Shown here piece by piece: positions 34,084-42,079 of a stretch of DNA of 49,048 bases. Position 1 is the first letter of the stretch, and every line of letters begins with the position of its first letter. The stretch lies in contig CALUNJ010000006.1 in assembly GCA_944321975.1 (NCBI GenBank), positions 1 through 49,048 of the forward strand, in the 5' to 3' direction. The stretch comes from an uncultured Paraprevotella sp. (lineage in GTDB: Bacteria > Bacteroidota > Bacteroidia > Bacteroidales > Bacteroidaceae). The translations under genes and the position numbers were made by a program. Below the pieces are notes generated by a model. It saw nothing but the letters and a program-made list of their open reading frames with translations, made no database searches and was not told where the DNA came from.

Positions 34084-37000
34084 ATGAAACAGTTCAAGCT
34101 GGTGAACAACCTTTTGGGTTGGATCACGTTTGCCATCGCTGCGTGGGTTTATTGCTCCACGATTGAGCCTACCGCAAGTTTCTGGGACTGTCCGGAGTTT
34201 ATCACCACCGGCTACAAGCTGGAAGTAGGCCATCCCCCCGGCGCACCTTTCTTCATGCTCACGGCCAACCTTTTTTCACAATTCGCCAGTGACCCTTCGC
34301 AGGTAGCCCGGATGGTGAACACCATGTCGGCCCTGATGAGTGCGGGGTGCATTTTGTTCCTTTTCTGGAGTATCACGCATTTGACGCGCCGGTTGGTGTG
34401 TCCCGACTATGCGCAAATGACCACAGCCCGGCTCATCACCATCATGGGGAGCGGATTGGTGGGCGCTTTGGTTTACACCTTTAGCGACACGTTCTGGTTC
34501 AGTGCCGTCGAAGGCGAAGTCTACGCCTATTCCTCGTTGTTTACGGCTGTGGTCTTCTGGCTGATCCTGAAATGGGAAGAACATGCCGACGAGCCGCATA
34601 GCGACCGTTGGCTCGTGCTCATCGCCTACCTGACGGGGTTGTCCATTGGCGTGCACTTGCTCAACCTGCTTTGCTTGCCGGCCATTGTGCTGATTTGGTA
34701 TTACAAGAAGCATCCCGATGCCAATGTGAAAGGTTCGTTGTGGGCGTTGGTCTGCTCTTTTGTCCTTGTGGCCGCCGTGCTCTATGGCATTGTGCCGGGC
34801 ATTGTGAAGGTGGGCGGATGGTTTGAGCTGCTTTTCGTGAACACGTTGGGTCTTCCATTCAACACGGGGCTTATCTTCTATATCTTCTGTCTCGTTGCCG
34901 TGGTGCTTTGGGCCATTCGCGAGACCATCGTGCAACGCAGCCGCCGGCGCATGAACATTTCCTATCTCGTGGCCGTGGCCATGCTTGGCATACCTTTCTA
35001 TGGCTATGGCTGGACCAGTTTCGTCGTGGGAGTCGTCGTCTTGGGCGCGTTGGCTTTCTTGCTGAACCGCAAGGTGCTCGGAAAGCCTCTCGTGAGTCCC
35101 CGCGTGATGAACACGTCCTTGCTCTGCATGCTGATGATCATGATGGGGTACAGCTCGTATGCCGTCATCGTCATCCGTTCCACGACCAATCCGCCAATGG
35201 ATCAGAACTCGCCGGAAGACATCTTTACGCTCGGTTCCTACCTCAATCGCGAACAATATGGCAGCCGTCCGCTGTTCTACGGCCAGGCTTTTGATTCGAA
35301 AGTGGTCTTTGAGCCCACGGGCGACGGCTTCTGCGTGCCCAAATACAAAGAAGGGGCGCCGGTGTGGCAGCGTGTGGAAAAGCGTTCGGCCGACGAAAAG
35401 GATGCCTATCATGTGGTCTATCATGACCGGGAACCGGTCTATGGGCAGAACATGTTCTTCCCCCGCATGTATTCCGACCGTGCCGACCATGTGAGGGCTT
35501 ATGAAGACTGGATGGGCGGCGTGAAAGGCCGGCAGGTGGCTGCCGACCAGTGCGGGCAGACCGTCATGGTGAAAATGCCCACACAATGGGAAAACCTGCG
35601 CTTTTTCTTCAGCTACCAGCTGAATTTCATGTACTGGCGTTACTTCATGTGGAATTTCGCCGGCCGGCAAAACGACATACAGGGCCACGGCGAGCTGGAG
35701 CATGGCAACTGGCTCACGGGCATTCCGTTCTTGGACAACGCCCGTTTGGGCGACCAGGCCAAGCTGCCTTCGGACTTGCAGGACAACAAGGGACGCAATG
35801 TGTTCTACTGCCTGCCGTTGCTGTTGGGGCTTATCGGGCTTTTCTGGCAAGCCTACAAGAATCAGGAAGGCGTGCGTCAGTTCTGGGTGGTGTTCTTCCT
35901 GTTCTTCATGACAGGCATTGCCATTGTGGTCTACCTCAACCAGACGCCCTTGCAGCCGCGTGAGCGCGACTATGCCTATGCAGGCTCGTTCTATGCTTTT
36001 GCCATTTGGGTGGGCATGGGCGTGGCCGGCATTGTCGACGGGCTGCGCCGGCTGAAAGTGCCGGAGCTGGGAGCCGCCTTGGCCAGCCTGCTCGCTGTGT
36101 TCGTGCCGATACAGATGGCGGGACAGACGTGGGACGACCACGACCGCAGCGGGCGCTACACTTGCCGTGATTTCGGACAGAACTACCTGAATTCGCTTCC
36201 GGAGAAGGGAAATCCTGTGATTTTCACCAACGGGGACAACGACACCTTCCCCTTGTGGTATAACCAGGAAACGGAAGGGGTGCGCACGGATGCCCGCGTC
36301 TGCAACCTGAGCTATCTGCAGACCGACTGGTATATCGACCAGATGCGGCGCCCGGCTTACGATTCGCCTTCATTGCCCATCAGTTGGAAGCGGATAGACT
36401 ATGTGACAGGGGTGCATGAGGCCATTCCGGTGCAGGCCGACGCTTTGGCGCAGGTGACCGACTACTACAAGGACAATCCGGAGGAACTGAAACGGATCTT
36501 GGGCGACAATCCTTATGAACTGAAGAACATCGTCAAGTTTTGGATCCTGAACGAGAATCCCGATTTGCAGATCATTCCCACGGACAGCATCGTGGTGACG
36601 GTGGACAAGGAGTCTGTCCGGCGGTCGGGCATGATGGTCGCGGCCGATTCCATCCCCGACGTGATGCACATTTCCCTCAAGGGAAAGCGTGCCGTGTACA
36701 AGAGCGAGATGATGATGCTCGAGATGATTTCGCATGGCGACTGGGAGCGCCCGCTTTACATATCGACCACTGTGGGACCGGACAACTACGGCCATTTGGG
36801 CGACAACTTCGTGCAGGAGGGGCTGGCCTGCCGCATTACTCCGTTTGACACGAAAGCCAGCGGACGCACGGTGGACACCGAGCGGATGTATGACAACATG
36901 ATGAACAAATTCAAATATGGCGGTCTGAAGGAGAATCCGGACGTTTATCTTGACGAGACGGTCATCCGCATGTGCTACACCCATCGCCGCCTCTTCGGCC

Positions 37001-37401
37001 AGTTGGCACAGGAATTGCTGAAGGAAGGCAAGGACGACAAGGCTTTGGCCGTCGTGCGGCGCGCCGAAGAGGAGCTTCCGCCTTCTGTCGTGCCTCATGA
37101 ATACGAGCTGGGCGGGTCGTTGGACTTGGCCGAAGTGTGGTTGCAGACAGGACATCCTTCCGAAGGGGGAAAGATCCTTGAGGCTGTGGGCAAGAATGCC
37201 AAGGAATATCTCGACTGGTATCTCAGCCTGAGCACTCCGCGGTTGTTGCAGTCGAAGCGGGAATGTTTCTTGGCCGTGGCCATGCTCAGCGGCATTTCTC
37301 AGGCCTACAAGCCGGTGGATGCGAAGAAGTCGGAGGCCTGGTCCGCGGAGATGAACCGTTATCTCATGGAATGTCATCGGCGGGGGCTTGAATTCTATTG
37401 A
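34084..37401 (+). CDS. DUF2723 (GT117 family) integral membrane protein, putative glycosyltransferase
   Basis: 1105 aa. The first 350 residues hold about ten membrane segments with the DUF2723 signature near the start: STIEPTASFWDCPEFITTGYKLEVGHPPGAPFFML (written in part; D and E in WDCPE are the GT-C type acidic pair). A second membrane cluster (about 575-680, GLIGLFWQAYKNQEGV and PLQPRERDYAYAGSFYAFAIWVG) and a long soluble C-terminal part with ENGDNDTFP-like FTNGDNDTFPLWY and helical repeats complete it. The family is classed as GT117, thought to be polyprenyl-phosphate-sugar dependent; substrate unknown. It heads a unit with the deacetylase and queG; its promoter is clear. Bacteroidota typically carry one or more copies. 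Confidence 0.88.
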   Translation: MKQFKLVNNLLGWITFAIAAWVYCSTIEPTASFWDCPEFITTGYKLEVGHPPGAPFFMLTANLFSQFASDPSQVARMVNTMSALMSAGCILFLFWSITHLTRRLVCPDYAQMTTARLITIMGSGLVGALVYTFSDTFWFSAVEGEVYAYSSLFTAVVFWLILKWEEHADEPHSDRWLVLIAYLTGLSIGVHLLNLLCLPAIVLIWYYKKHPDANVKGSLWALVCSFVLVAAVLYGIVPGIVKVGGWFELLFVNTLGLPFNTGLIFYIFCLVAVVLWAIRETIVQRSRRRMNISYLVAVAMLGIPFYGYGWTSFVVGVVVLGALAFLLNRKVLGKPLVSPRVMNTSLLCMLMIMMGYSSYAVIVIRSTTNPPMDQNSPEDIFTLGSYLNREQYGSRPLFYGQAFDSKVVFEPTGDGFCVPKYKEGAPVWQRVEKRSADEKDAYHVVYHDREPVYGQNMFFPRMYSDRADHVRAYEDWMGGVKGRQVAADQCGQTVMVKMPTQWENLRFFFSYQLNFMYWRYFMWNFAGRQNDIQGHGELEHGNWLTGIPFLDNARLGDQAKLPSDLQDNKGRNVFYCLPLLLGLIGLFWQAYKNQEGVRQFWVVFFLFFMTGIAIVVYLNQTPLQPRERDYAYAGSFYAFAIWVGMGVAGIVDGLRRLKVPELGAALASLLAVFVPIQMAGQTWDDHDRSGRYTCRDFGQNYLNSLPEKGNPVIFTNGDNDTFPLWYNQETEGVRTDARVCNLSYLQTDWYIDQMRRPAYDSPSLPISWKRIDYVTGVHEAIPVQADALAQVTDYYKDNPEELKRILGDNPYELKNIVKFWILNENPDLQIIPTDSIVVTVDKESVRRSGMMVAADSIPDVMHISLKGKRAVYKSEMMMLEMISHGDWERPLYISTTVGPDNYGHLGDNFVQEGLACRITPFDTKASGRTVDTERMYDNMMNKFKYGGLKENPDVYLDETVIRMCYTHRRLFGQLAQELLKEGKDDKALAVVRRAEEELPPSVVPHEYELGGSLDLAEVWLQTGHPSEGGKILEAVGKNAKEYLDWYLSLSTPRLLQSKRECFLAVAMLSGISQAYKPVDAKKSEAWSAEMNRYLMECHRRGLEFY

Positions 37402-37421
37402 TCCGAAAATCTCCGCGTGAC

Positions 37422-38033
37422 ATGTTCATTGAACAACCGGCAAGATTCTTGCGCTGGCTTTATCCTACGGCCATCTGGCGGATGAGCAGGAAGAAAAAAG
37501 TGGTCTATCTCACGTTCGACGACGGCCCTATCCCGGAGGTCACTCCGTTCGTGCTCGACACGCTGGACCGTTTTGGCGCCAAGGCCACGTTCTTCATGGT
37601 GGGCGACAATGTGCGCAAGCATCCCGAGGTCTACCGCATGGTGGTGGAACGGGGGCATCGCATCGGCAACCACACGTTCAACCACATTGGCGGATTCAGG
37701 CATTCTTGCCGGGAATATCTGGAGAACACCGACAAGGCCGACCAGTTGCTGCACACCAACCTGTTCCGTCCTCCGCATGGGTGGATGAGGCTGTTGCAGT
37801 TCAAATTGCTGCGCAAGCACTACCGCATTGTCATGTGGGATCTTGTGACGCGCGACTACAGCAAACGGGTGACGGCGAGAGACGTGGTGGACAATGTGAA
37901 ACGTTATGCCCGCAACGGGTCCATCATCACGTTCCATGATTCGCTCAAGAGCATCGACAAGCTGCGCACGGCCTTGCCCGAGTCATTGCAATGGCTCGAG
38001 GACCAGGGCTATGAGTTCAGGAGCTTGGATTAG
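37422..38033 (+). CDS. polysaccharide deacetylase family protein (NodB fold)
   Basis: 203 aa. The NodB motif 1 is VYLTFDDGPIPEVTP (about 29-43; first D is the catalytic base, second binds metal), motif 2 is GNHTFNH (about 85-91) with the two metal His, motif 3 is LFRPPHGW (about 116-123) and motif 5 holds ITFHDS (about 173). All residues needed for a metal-dependent carbohydrate N- or O-deacetylase are present. No signal peptide or membrane segment, so the target could be a precursor at the cytoplasmic side. The ATG at 37422 is chosen; a TTG 24 nt upstream (37398) overlaps the DUF2723 stop and is less likely. Confidence 0.9.
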   Translation: MFIEQPARFLRWLYPTAIWRMSRKKKVVYLTFDDGPIPEVTPFVLDTLDRFGAKATFFMVGDNVRKHPEVYRMVVERGHRIGNHTFNHIGGFRHSCREYLENTDKADQLLHTNLFRPPHGWMRLLQFKLLRKHYRIVMWDLVTRDYSKRVTARDVVDNVKRYARNGSIITFHDSLKSIDKLRTALPESLQWLEDQGYEFRSLD

Positions 38034-38053
38034 GAGGACAGGGGGGAAGAAGG

Positions 38054-39004
38054 ATGGAAGCGAATGTTTCTGGCATGCTATCCGCGATATTTGTCAAAGC
38101 CGAGGCGCGACGCCTCGGCTTTTCTGCTTGCGGGCTGGCTCCGGCCGGCCCCGTGGATCCCGCCCACGTCGCCTTCTTCAGGGACTGGCTCGCGCGGGGG
38201 TGCCAGGCGGGCATGGCTTATCTGGAGCGTCACGGCGACCTGCGCGCCGATCCGCGCCGGCTCATGGACGGTTGCCGCACGGTGGTCAGCGTGGCGCTGA
38301 ACTACCGCCCTGCGGAATCTGCACCGGACGGATGCCTGCAGCTGTCCTGGTATGCTTATGGGAAGGACTATCATGACGTGGTGCGCGCCAAGCTCCAGTC
38401 CCTGCTTTCCGCCTTGCAGGCCGTCTGTCCGGCCTTGCGCGGGCGTGCCTGTTGCGACACGGCACCCGTGCTCGAACGCTATTGGGCCTGGCGGTGTGGC
38501 GTGGGCTGGCTGGGCCGCCACACCCAGGTGGTCGTGCCCCGTGCGGGCAGCGCGTTTTTTCTCGGCGAACTTCTTCTCGATGTCCCGGCCGACCGCTACG
38601 ATGTGCCTCCGCGCGAGGGCTGCGGCAGTTGCATGCGCTGTGTGGAGTCCTGTCCCACCCATGCCCTTTCGGGGCAGGGATTGGATGCCCGCCGCTGCTT
38701 GAGTTACCTGACCATTGAGCATAAGGGGGAGATACCGGAGGAGGCTGCCGCGAAAATGTTTCCCTATTTCTATGGCTGCGACCGTTGCTTGCGTGCCTGT
38801 CCGCACTTGCGCTTCGCCCCGCCCGCCGCTGAACCCGCTTTTTCGCCCCTTCCGGGGATTTTGGCCCTGTCGGAGGAAGATTGGTTGCGCCTGGATGTGG
38901 AACAATATCGGCAACTTTTCCGGGGGTCGGCCGTGAAACGGGCCAAATATGAAGGGTTGAAGCGCAACCTGGAGGCGATTCGCAAAAGCCGTGAACCGCG
39001 TTGA
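38054..39004 (+). CDS. queG: epoxyqueuosine reductase
   Basis: 316 aa. It reduces epoxyqueuosine to queuosine in tRNA, using cobalamin and two [4Fe-4S] clusters. Ferredoxin-type ligands are CGSCMRCVESCPTHAL (about 192-208) and CDRCLRACPHLR (about 242-253). The DUF1730 N-terminal region carries MAYLERHGDLRADPRRLMDG and SVALNYRP. Length is a little shorter than E. coli QueG (379 aa), lacking the C-terminal HEAT repeat region, which is common in Bacteroidota. It is 20 nt after the deacetylase and ends the plus-strand unit. The convergent phosphoesterase gene follows after a 491-bp gap with repeat copy 4. Confidence 0.93.
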   Translation: MEANVSGMLSAIFVKAEARRLGFSACGLAPAGPVDPAHVAFFRDWLARGCQAGMAYLERHGDLRADPRRLMDGCRTVVSVALNYRPAESAPDGCLQLSWYAYGKDYHDVVRAKLQSLLSALQAVCPALRGRACCDTAPVLERYWAWRCGVGWLGRHTQVVVPRAGSAFFLGELLLDVPADRYDVPPREGCGSCMRCVESCPTHALSGQGLDARRCLSYLTIEHKGEIPEEAAAKMFPYFYGCDRCLRACPHLRFAPPAAEPAFSPLPGILALSEEDWLRLDVEQYRQLFRGSAVKRAKYEGLKRNLEAIRKSREPR

Positions 39005-39109
39005 GGCGGGTTTGTGTCCCGCTGGCTTGTTTGGGCTTCCGGGGGGGCTCGTACTTGTGGGTGCGGGCAAGGTCGCGCAGTGCCAGGGGTGTCCCGGCAG
39101 TCTTTTCCT

Positions 39110-39385
39110 GAGAATATATTGCCCTGTCTTGAAGAAAGAATTTATTTTGTTAATACCCAGTAAAATAAGTGGTGCCTCTTGAGCCCCTTGGATTTTTCTC
39201 AAGCGATTCACATTTTTTTCTCAAGAGATTCACATTTTTTTCTCAAGAGAGAATCTTGCGTTTCTCTTGAGAGTGGATTTGTGTTGTTCTGCCCAGTGCT
39301 TTTTTCCCGTAGCGAGGCGTAGAAATGCCTCCCCTCCTCGGCATCGCCAAGATGTAGGGCTATCGCCACTCCGTTCGGACTTCCT
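39110..39385 (+). repeat. 22-bp phased intergenic repeat, copy 4 (forward orientation)
   Basis: Between convergent queG and the phosphoesterase. Sites at 39176 (CTCTTGAG), 39198 (CTCAAGCG), 39220 (CTCAAGAG), 39242 (CTCAAGAG) and 39264 (CTCTTGAG), all 22 bp apart. Spacers 2 and 3 (39206-39219 and 39228-39241) are both ATTCACATTTTTTT in direct order, so the long hairpin of copies 1 and 2 cannot form. The left arm has GTTAATACCCAGTAAAATAAG-like sequence; the right arm has GAGGC-GTAGAAAT-GCCTC, a small hairpin with loop GTAGAAA, and GGCATCGCC. Boundaries are approximate. The rest of 39005-39495 holds the strong hairpin at 39419-39462 and no gene. Confidence 0.88.
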
Positions 39386-39418
39386 GGTTTTCTCTGCGCT
39401 CCAATCCCGGAAAACGAG

Positions 39419-39462
39419 GCGGGGCGCAGCCTGTTTGCCGATGGGAACAGGCTGCGCCCCGC
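39419..39462. terminator. perfect 17-bp hairpin between convergent genes, likely terminator
   Basis: GCGGGGCGCAGCCTGTT (39419-39435) pairs perfectly with AACAGGCTGCGCCCCGC (39446-39462), loop of 10 nt. It lies between queG and the phosphoesterase stop. On the minus strand CTCGTTTTCC follows, a weak U-tract, so it most likely ends the phosphoesterase transcript and could act in both directions. Confidence 0.65.
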
Positions 39463-39495
39463 GCAATGGACAGTCCGATGTGCGAGCGTGTGTGT

Positions 39496-40431
39496 TTATT
39501 TTGTGCGTTTGATGGTGTGGACCACCTTGCCGTTTTTGTCCATCATGTGCAGGTCCAGTTCCTTCTGGCCCACCGTGATGAGCGAGAAGCCCGTGGCGGA
39601 GCTGCAGAACACCGTGCCGTCGGTGGGTTTCACTTCGCGGCTGAGCGAGCCCGAGGTGTTGACCACATAGTCGATGCCGCATCCCGGCTTGCGGATGTGC
39701 TGGAAGTTGTGGATATGCCCGCAGAGGTACATGTCCACGTTCTTGTGGCGGCGCAGGATGGTGTCCACGTTCTTCTGCATGTCCGTGCGTTCCGATTCGC
39801 TTTTGTCCGTGTCGGCATAGATGGGATGGTGTCCCACGACGAGCACCCAGTCTTCCTTGGCCGAGGTCAGCACGGAGTCGAGCCACGTGAGCTGTTTTTG
39901 CCAGTCCTGCTTGCAGGCATCAGGATATTTTTCCGTGTCCTTGCGGTATTTTCCGAGCAGGGGCGGTGTGTCGATCATGACGAGGCGCAGCGTGGTGCCG
40001 TCTTCTTCCATCACCTTGGTGTAGTAGCGTGCGGGCACGTTCCAGCGTGCGCTCACCTGGGTGTAGTCCACCACGGCCTGCGTGTTGCCGCGGTATTCGT
40101 GGTTGCCGCAGATGGCGTACCAGGGCAGCATGAGGTCGGGATGGCTGTAGATCAGCTCGTAGTTGGTCATCCAGAGCGGGTCGGCGGTGCTGCGCACGCC
40201 TTCGAAGTGGTGCACGTCGCCGGCGGCCACGACGAACTCGATGTCGATGGCTTCGGCCATGCGTCCCATGGTCTCGGCGATGGGTTTCTGGTCGTAATAG
40301 CCGTTGCGGCCCAGGTCGTTGCAGAGATAGAAGTTCAGGGGCTTCTCAAGGGCTTTCCAGGTGGCGGCGTCTTGCGCCGGAGCGAGGACAGCGGACAAGG
40401 CCAGCGTCAGGCTCAGAAATAAATTCTTCAT
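39496..40431 (-). CDS. secreted metallophosphoesterase (purple acid phosphatase-like)
   Basis: 311 aa. A signal peptide (MKNLFLSLTLALSAVLAPAQ) precedes a calcineurin-like phosphoesterase. Metal motifs in order: NDLGRNGYYDQ, AGDVHHFEG (GD), CGNHEYRG (GNHE), VVGHHPIYAD (GHHP) and LCGHIHNFQ (GHxH). The order and sizes recall tartrate-resistant/purple acid phosphatases. It would release phosphate from esters in the periplasm. The start at 40431 is chosen for its signal peptide; the longer frame (40521) adds 30 residues without one. It is 108 nt after the beta-helix lipoprotein gene and may be in the same unit as the TonB receptor. Confidence 0.9.
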   Translation of the reverse strand: MKNLFLSLTLALSAVLAPAQDAATWKALEKPLNFYLCNDLGRNGYYDQKPIAETMGRMAEAIDIEFVVAAGDVHHFEGVRSTADPLWMTNYELIYSHPDLMLPWYAICGNHEYRGNTQAVVDYTQVSARWNVPARYYTKVMEEDGTTLRLVMIDTPPLLGKYRKDTEKYPDACKQDWQKQLTWLDSVLTSAKEDWVLVVGHHPIYADTDKSESERTDMQKNVDTILRRHKNVDMYLCGHIHNFQHIRKPGCGIDYVVNTSGSLSREVKPTDGTVFCSSATGFSLITVGQKELDLHMMDKNGKVVHTIKRTK

Positions 40432-40539
40432 AAGTGTTACGTTTGGTTGTTTTGAAAACCCCGCTTCCCATAGGGCTGTTGTGCGGCTCGCAGAGAAGCG
40501 GGAAATGAATGTTTGTTTCACTCGTTTTTGGGGGAGGGA

Positions 40540-42030
40540 TTAGTTGGCGGCGTAGCGGCCGAACCAAGCGCCCACGGCGGGCGAGTTGTAGGTCTTTCCG
40601 CCCACGCTCAGGCCATTGGCGGCGAAGTGGGGCTGTGCGAACGAAGCGTTGCCGCTATATGCTCCCTGCAGGTTCACGGTCGGCGTGAAATCCCAGTTGT
40701 CATTGTAAATCACGTTGCTCGTCTTGTTGCCGTCGAGGTCGTAGTTGCGGAACTGCGGGTTGTAGAATTCCGTGCCGTCGGCAATCAGGCTATGGCTGTC
40801 CACAGCCGGTACGGTGACTGTGACTTTGGTCCCGTCTTCCAATTCCATTTGTGCTTCGCTGGGCGCCATGTGGTAGTCCTCGTGGTCATAGGTGTAGCCC
40901 TGCCAAGCGAAATGGATGCCTTGGCCTTCGACAATTTCGCCGTCGTCTTCCCACTCGGCAATGTAGAGGTCGGTTTCCGTGGTGGCCGATACATAGCAGT
41001 TGTAGTCAATAGTGGACTGGTAGGCAAATCCGCCGTCCGTGTTGTTCGGGTCGTCCCAGCTCGGCACTTGTGCGCGGTATTTGCAGTTGACCATCATGTT
41101 GTTGAACACGTTGGCCAGCACGTTTTCTTCTACATAGATGCTGCCTCCCTTTTCGCCGTCGCGGCGCCAGCCTGCGTTGATGATGGTGTTGTTGTAGGCC
41201 GTTACTTCAGCCTGGTAGCGTGAGCCGCCTTGGCCGCCGCTGGAGAGCTTCAGGCCGTTGGTGTTGGGCGAGTACATGGTGTTGTAGGCCACGTCCACAT
41301 GGCATCCCGATTTCACGTTCACGGCTTCTTCGCCGTCGTAGCCGTTGCCGGCGAAGATGTTATTGGCGATGATGCCGCGTCCGCCCATCATGTAAATGCC
41401 GTCGGATTGCCCGTAGCGGATCACGCTGTTGGTGATGACGTAGCGTCCGTTCGGGTTGTTGGTCGTGATTTGCGGGTAGATGTCGTCTCCAGCCTCGTAG
41501 TAGCCTGCGGATGCGGCCGGAGAACCTTGTATCACTTCGCCGCCGGTGTATTCGATGACGACATGGTCGATGAGCATTTCCTCGCAGGATTCATAGGCCA
41601 CGATGCCGCCCCATTGGTGTTCGGCGTTGTGGATGTTGGCCGTGGTGCGCTCCTCTTCCGGGATGGTCATCAGGATGGGCTTTTCGGCTGTGCCTTGGCA
41701 GTAGAGGTTGCCTTTCACTTCAAATTCCACGGGGACGCGGTTTGTGCCTACCCCGTCCGTGGTGAATATGATGGTTACCCCTTCTTCGATGGTCAGGCTG
41801 GAGTCTTCGGGCACGATGATGTGGCCGGTCACTCCGACTACGCTGCCCGCAGCCCATGTGCCGGACACGTTGCCGGACACGGTAAAGGTAGCCCCTTCGG
41901 TGGCATCGCCTTTCGTTTCGTCATCCTCGTTTTCGATGGGTGCCGTTTCTTCGTCATCGTCACACGCGGTGGTGGACATTCCCAGTGTTGCCAGCATGGC
42001 AACGGCATACAAATAATGTTTGAAATTCAT
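40540..42030 (-). CDS. surface lipoprotein with parallel beta-helix repeats
   Basis: 496 aa. Lipobox at MSTTAC (C23) followed by DDDEE, the acidic signal that in Bacteroidota sends lipoproteins to the cell surface. After an acidic linker (about 25-50), the main part holds repeated short strands typical of a right-handed beta-helix (for example GRYVITNSVIRYGQSDGIYMMGGRGIIANNIFAGNG, quoted in part as VITNSVIRYGQSDGIYM and IIANNIFAGNG; then VDVAYNTMYSPNTNGLKLSS). No catalytic motif of a known lyase is obvious. Directly downstream of the TonB receptor (49 nt), so it probably works with it as a substrate-binding or -cleaving partner, filling the place that SusD holds in other systems; no SusD gene is present. 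Confidence 0.82.
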   Translation of the reverse strand: MNFKHYLYAVAMLATLGMSTTACDDDEETAPIENEDDETKGDATEGATFTVSGNVSGTWAAGSVVGVTGHIIVPEDSSLTIEEGVTIIFTTDGVGTNRVPVEFEVKGNLYCQGTAEKPILMTIPEEERTTANIHNAEHQWGGIVAYESCEEMLIDHVVIEYTGGEVIQGSPAASAGYYEAGDDIYPQITTNNPNGRYVITNSVIRYGQSDGIYMMGGRGIIANNIFAGNGYDGEEAVNVKSGCHVDVAYNTMYSPNTNGLKLSSGGQGGSRYQAEVTAYNNTIINAGWRRDGEKGGSIYVEENVLANVFNNMMVNCKYRAQVPSWDDPNNTDGGFAYQSTIDYNCYVSATTETDLYIAEWEDDGEIVEGQGIHFAWQGYTYDHEDYHMAPSEAQMELEDGTKVTVTVPAVDSHSLIADGTEFYNPQFRNYDLDGNKTSNVIYNDNWDFTPTVNLQGAYSGNASFAQPHFAANGLSVGGKTYNSPAVGAWFGRYAAN

Positions 42031-42079
42031 AAAATAAGAATTTAAATGTGTAATAATATTGAGTTTCCGGTTTCTTGCT

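Noticed and set aside
34276-36141. 621-codon open frame antisense to the DUF2723 gene
   Set aside because: Shadow frame rich in His, Gln and Arg; the sense strand has membrane segments and family motifs.
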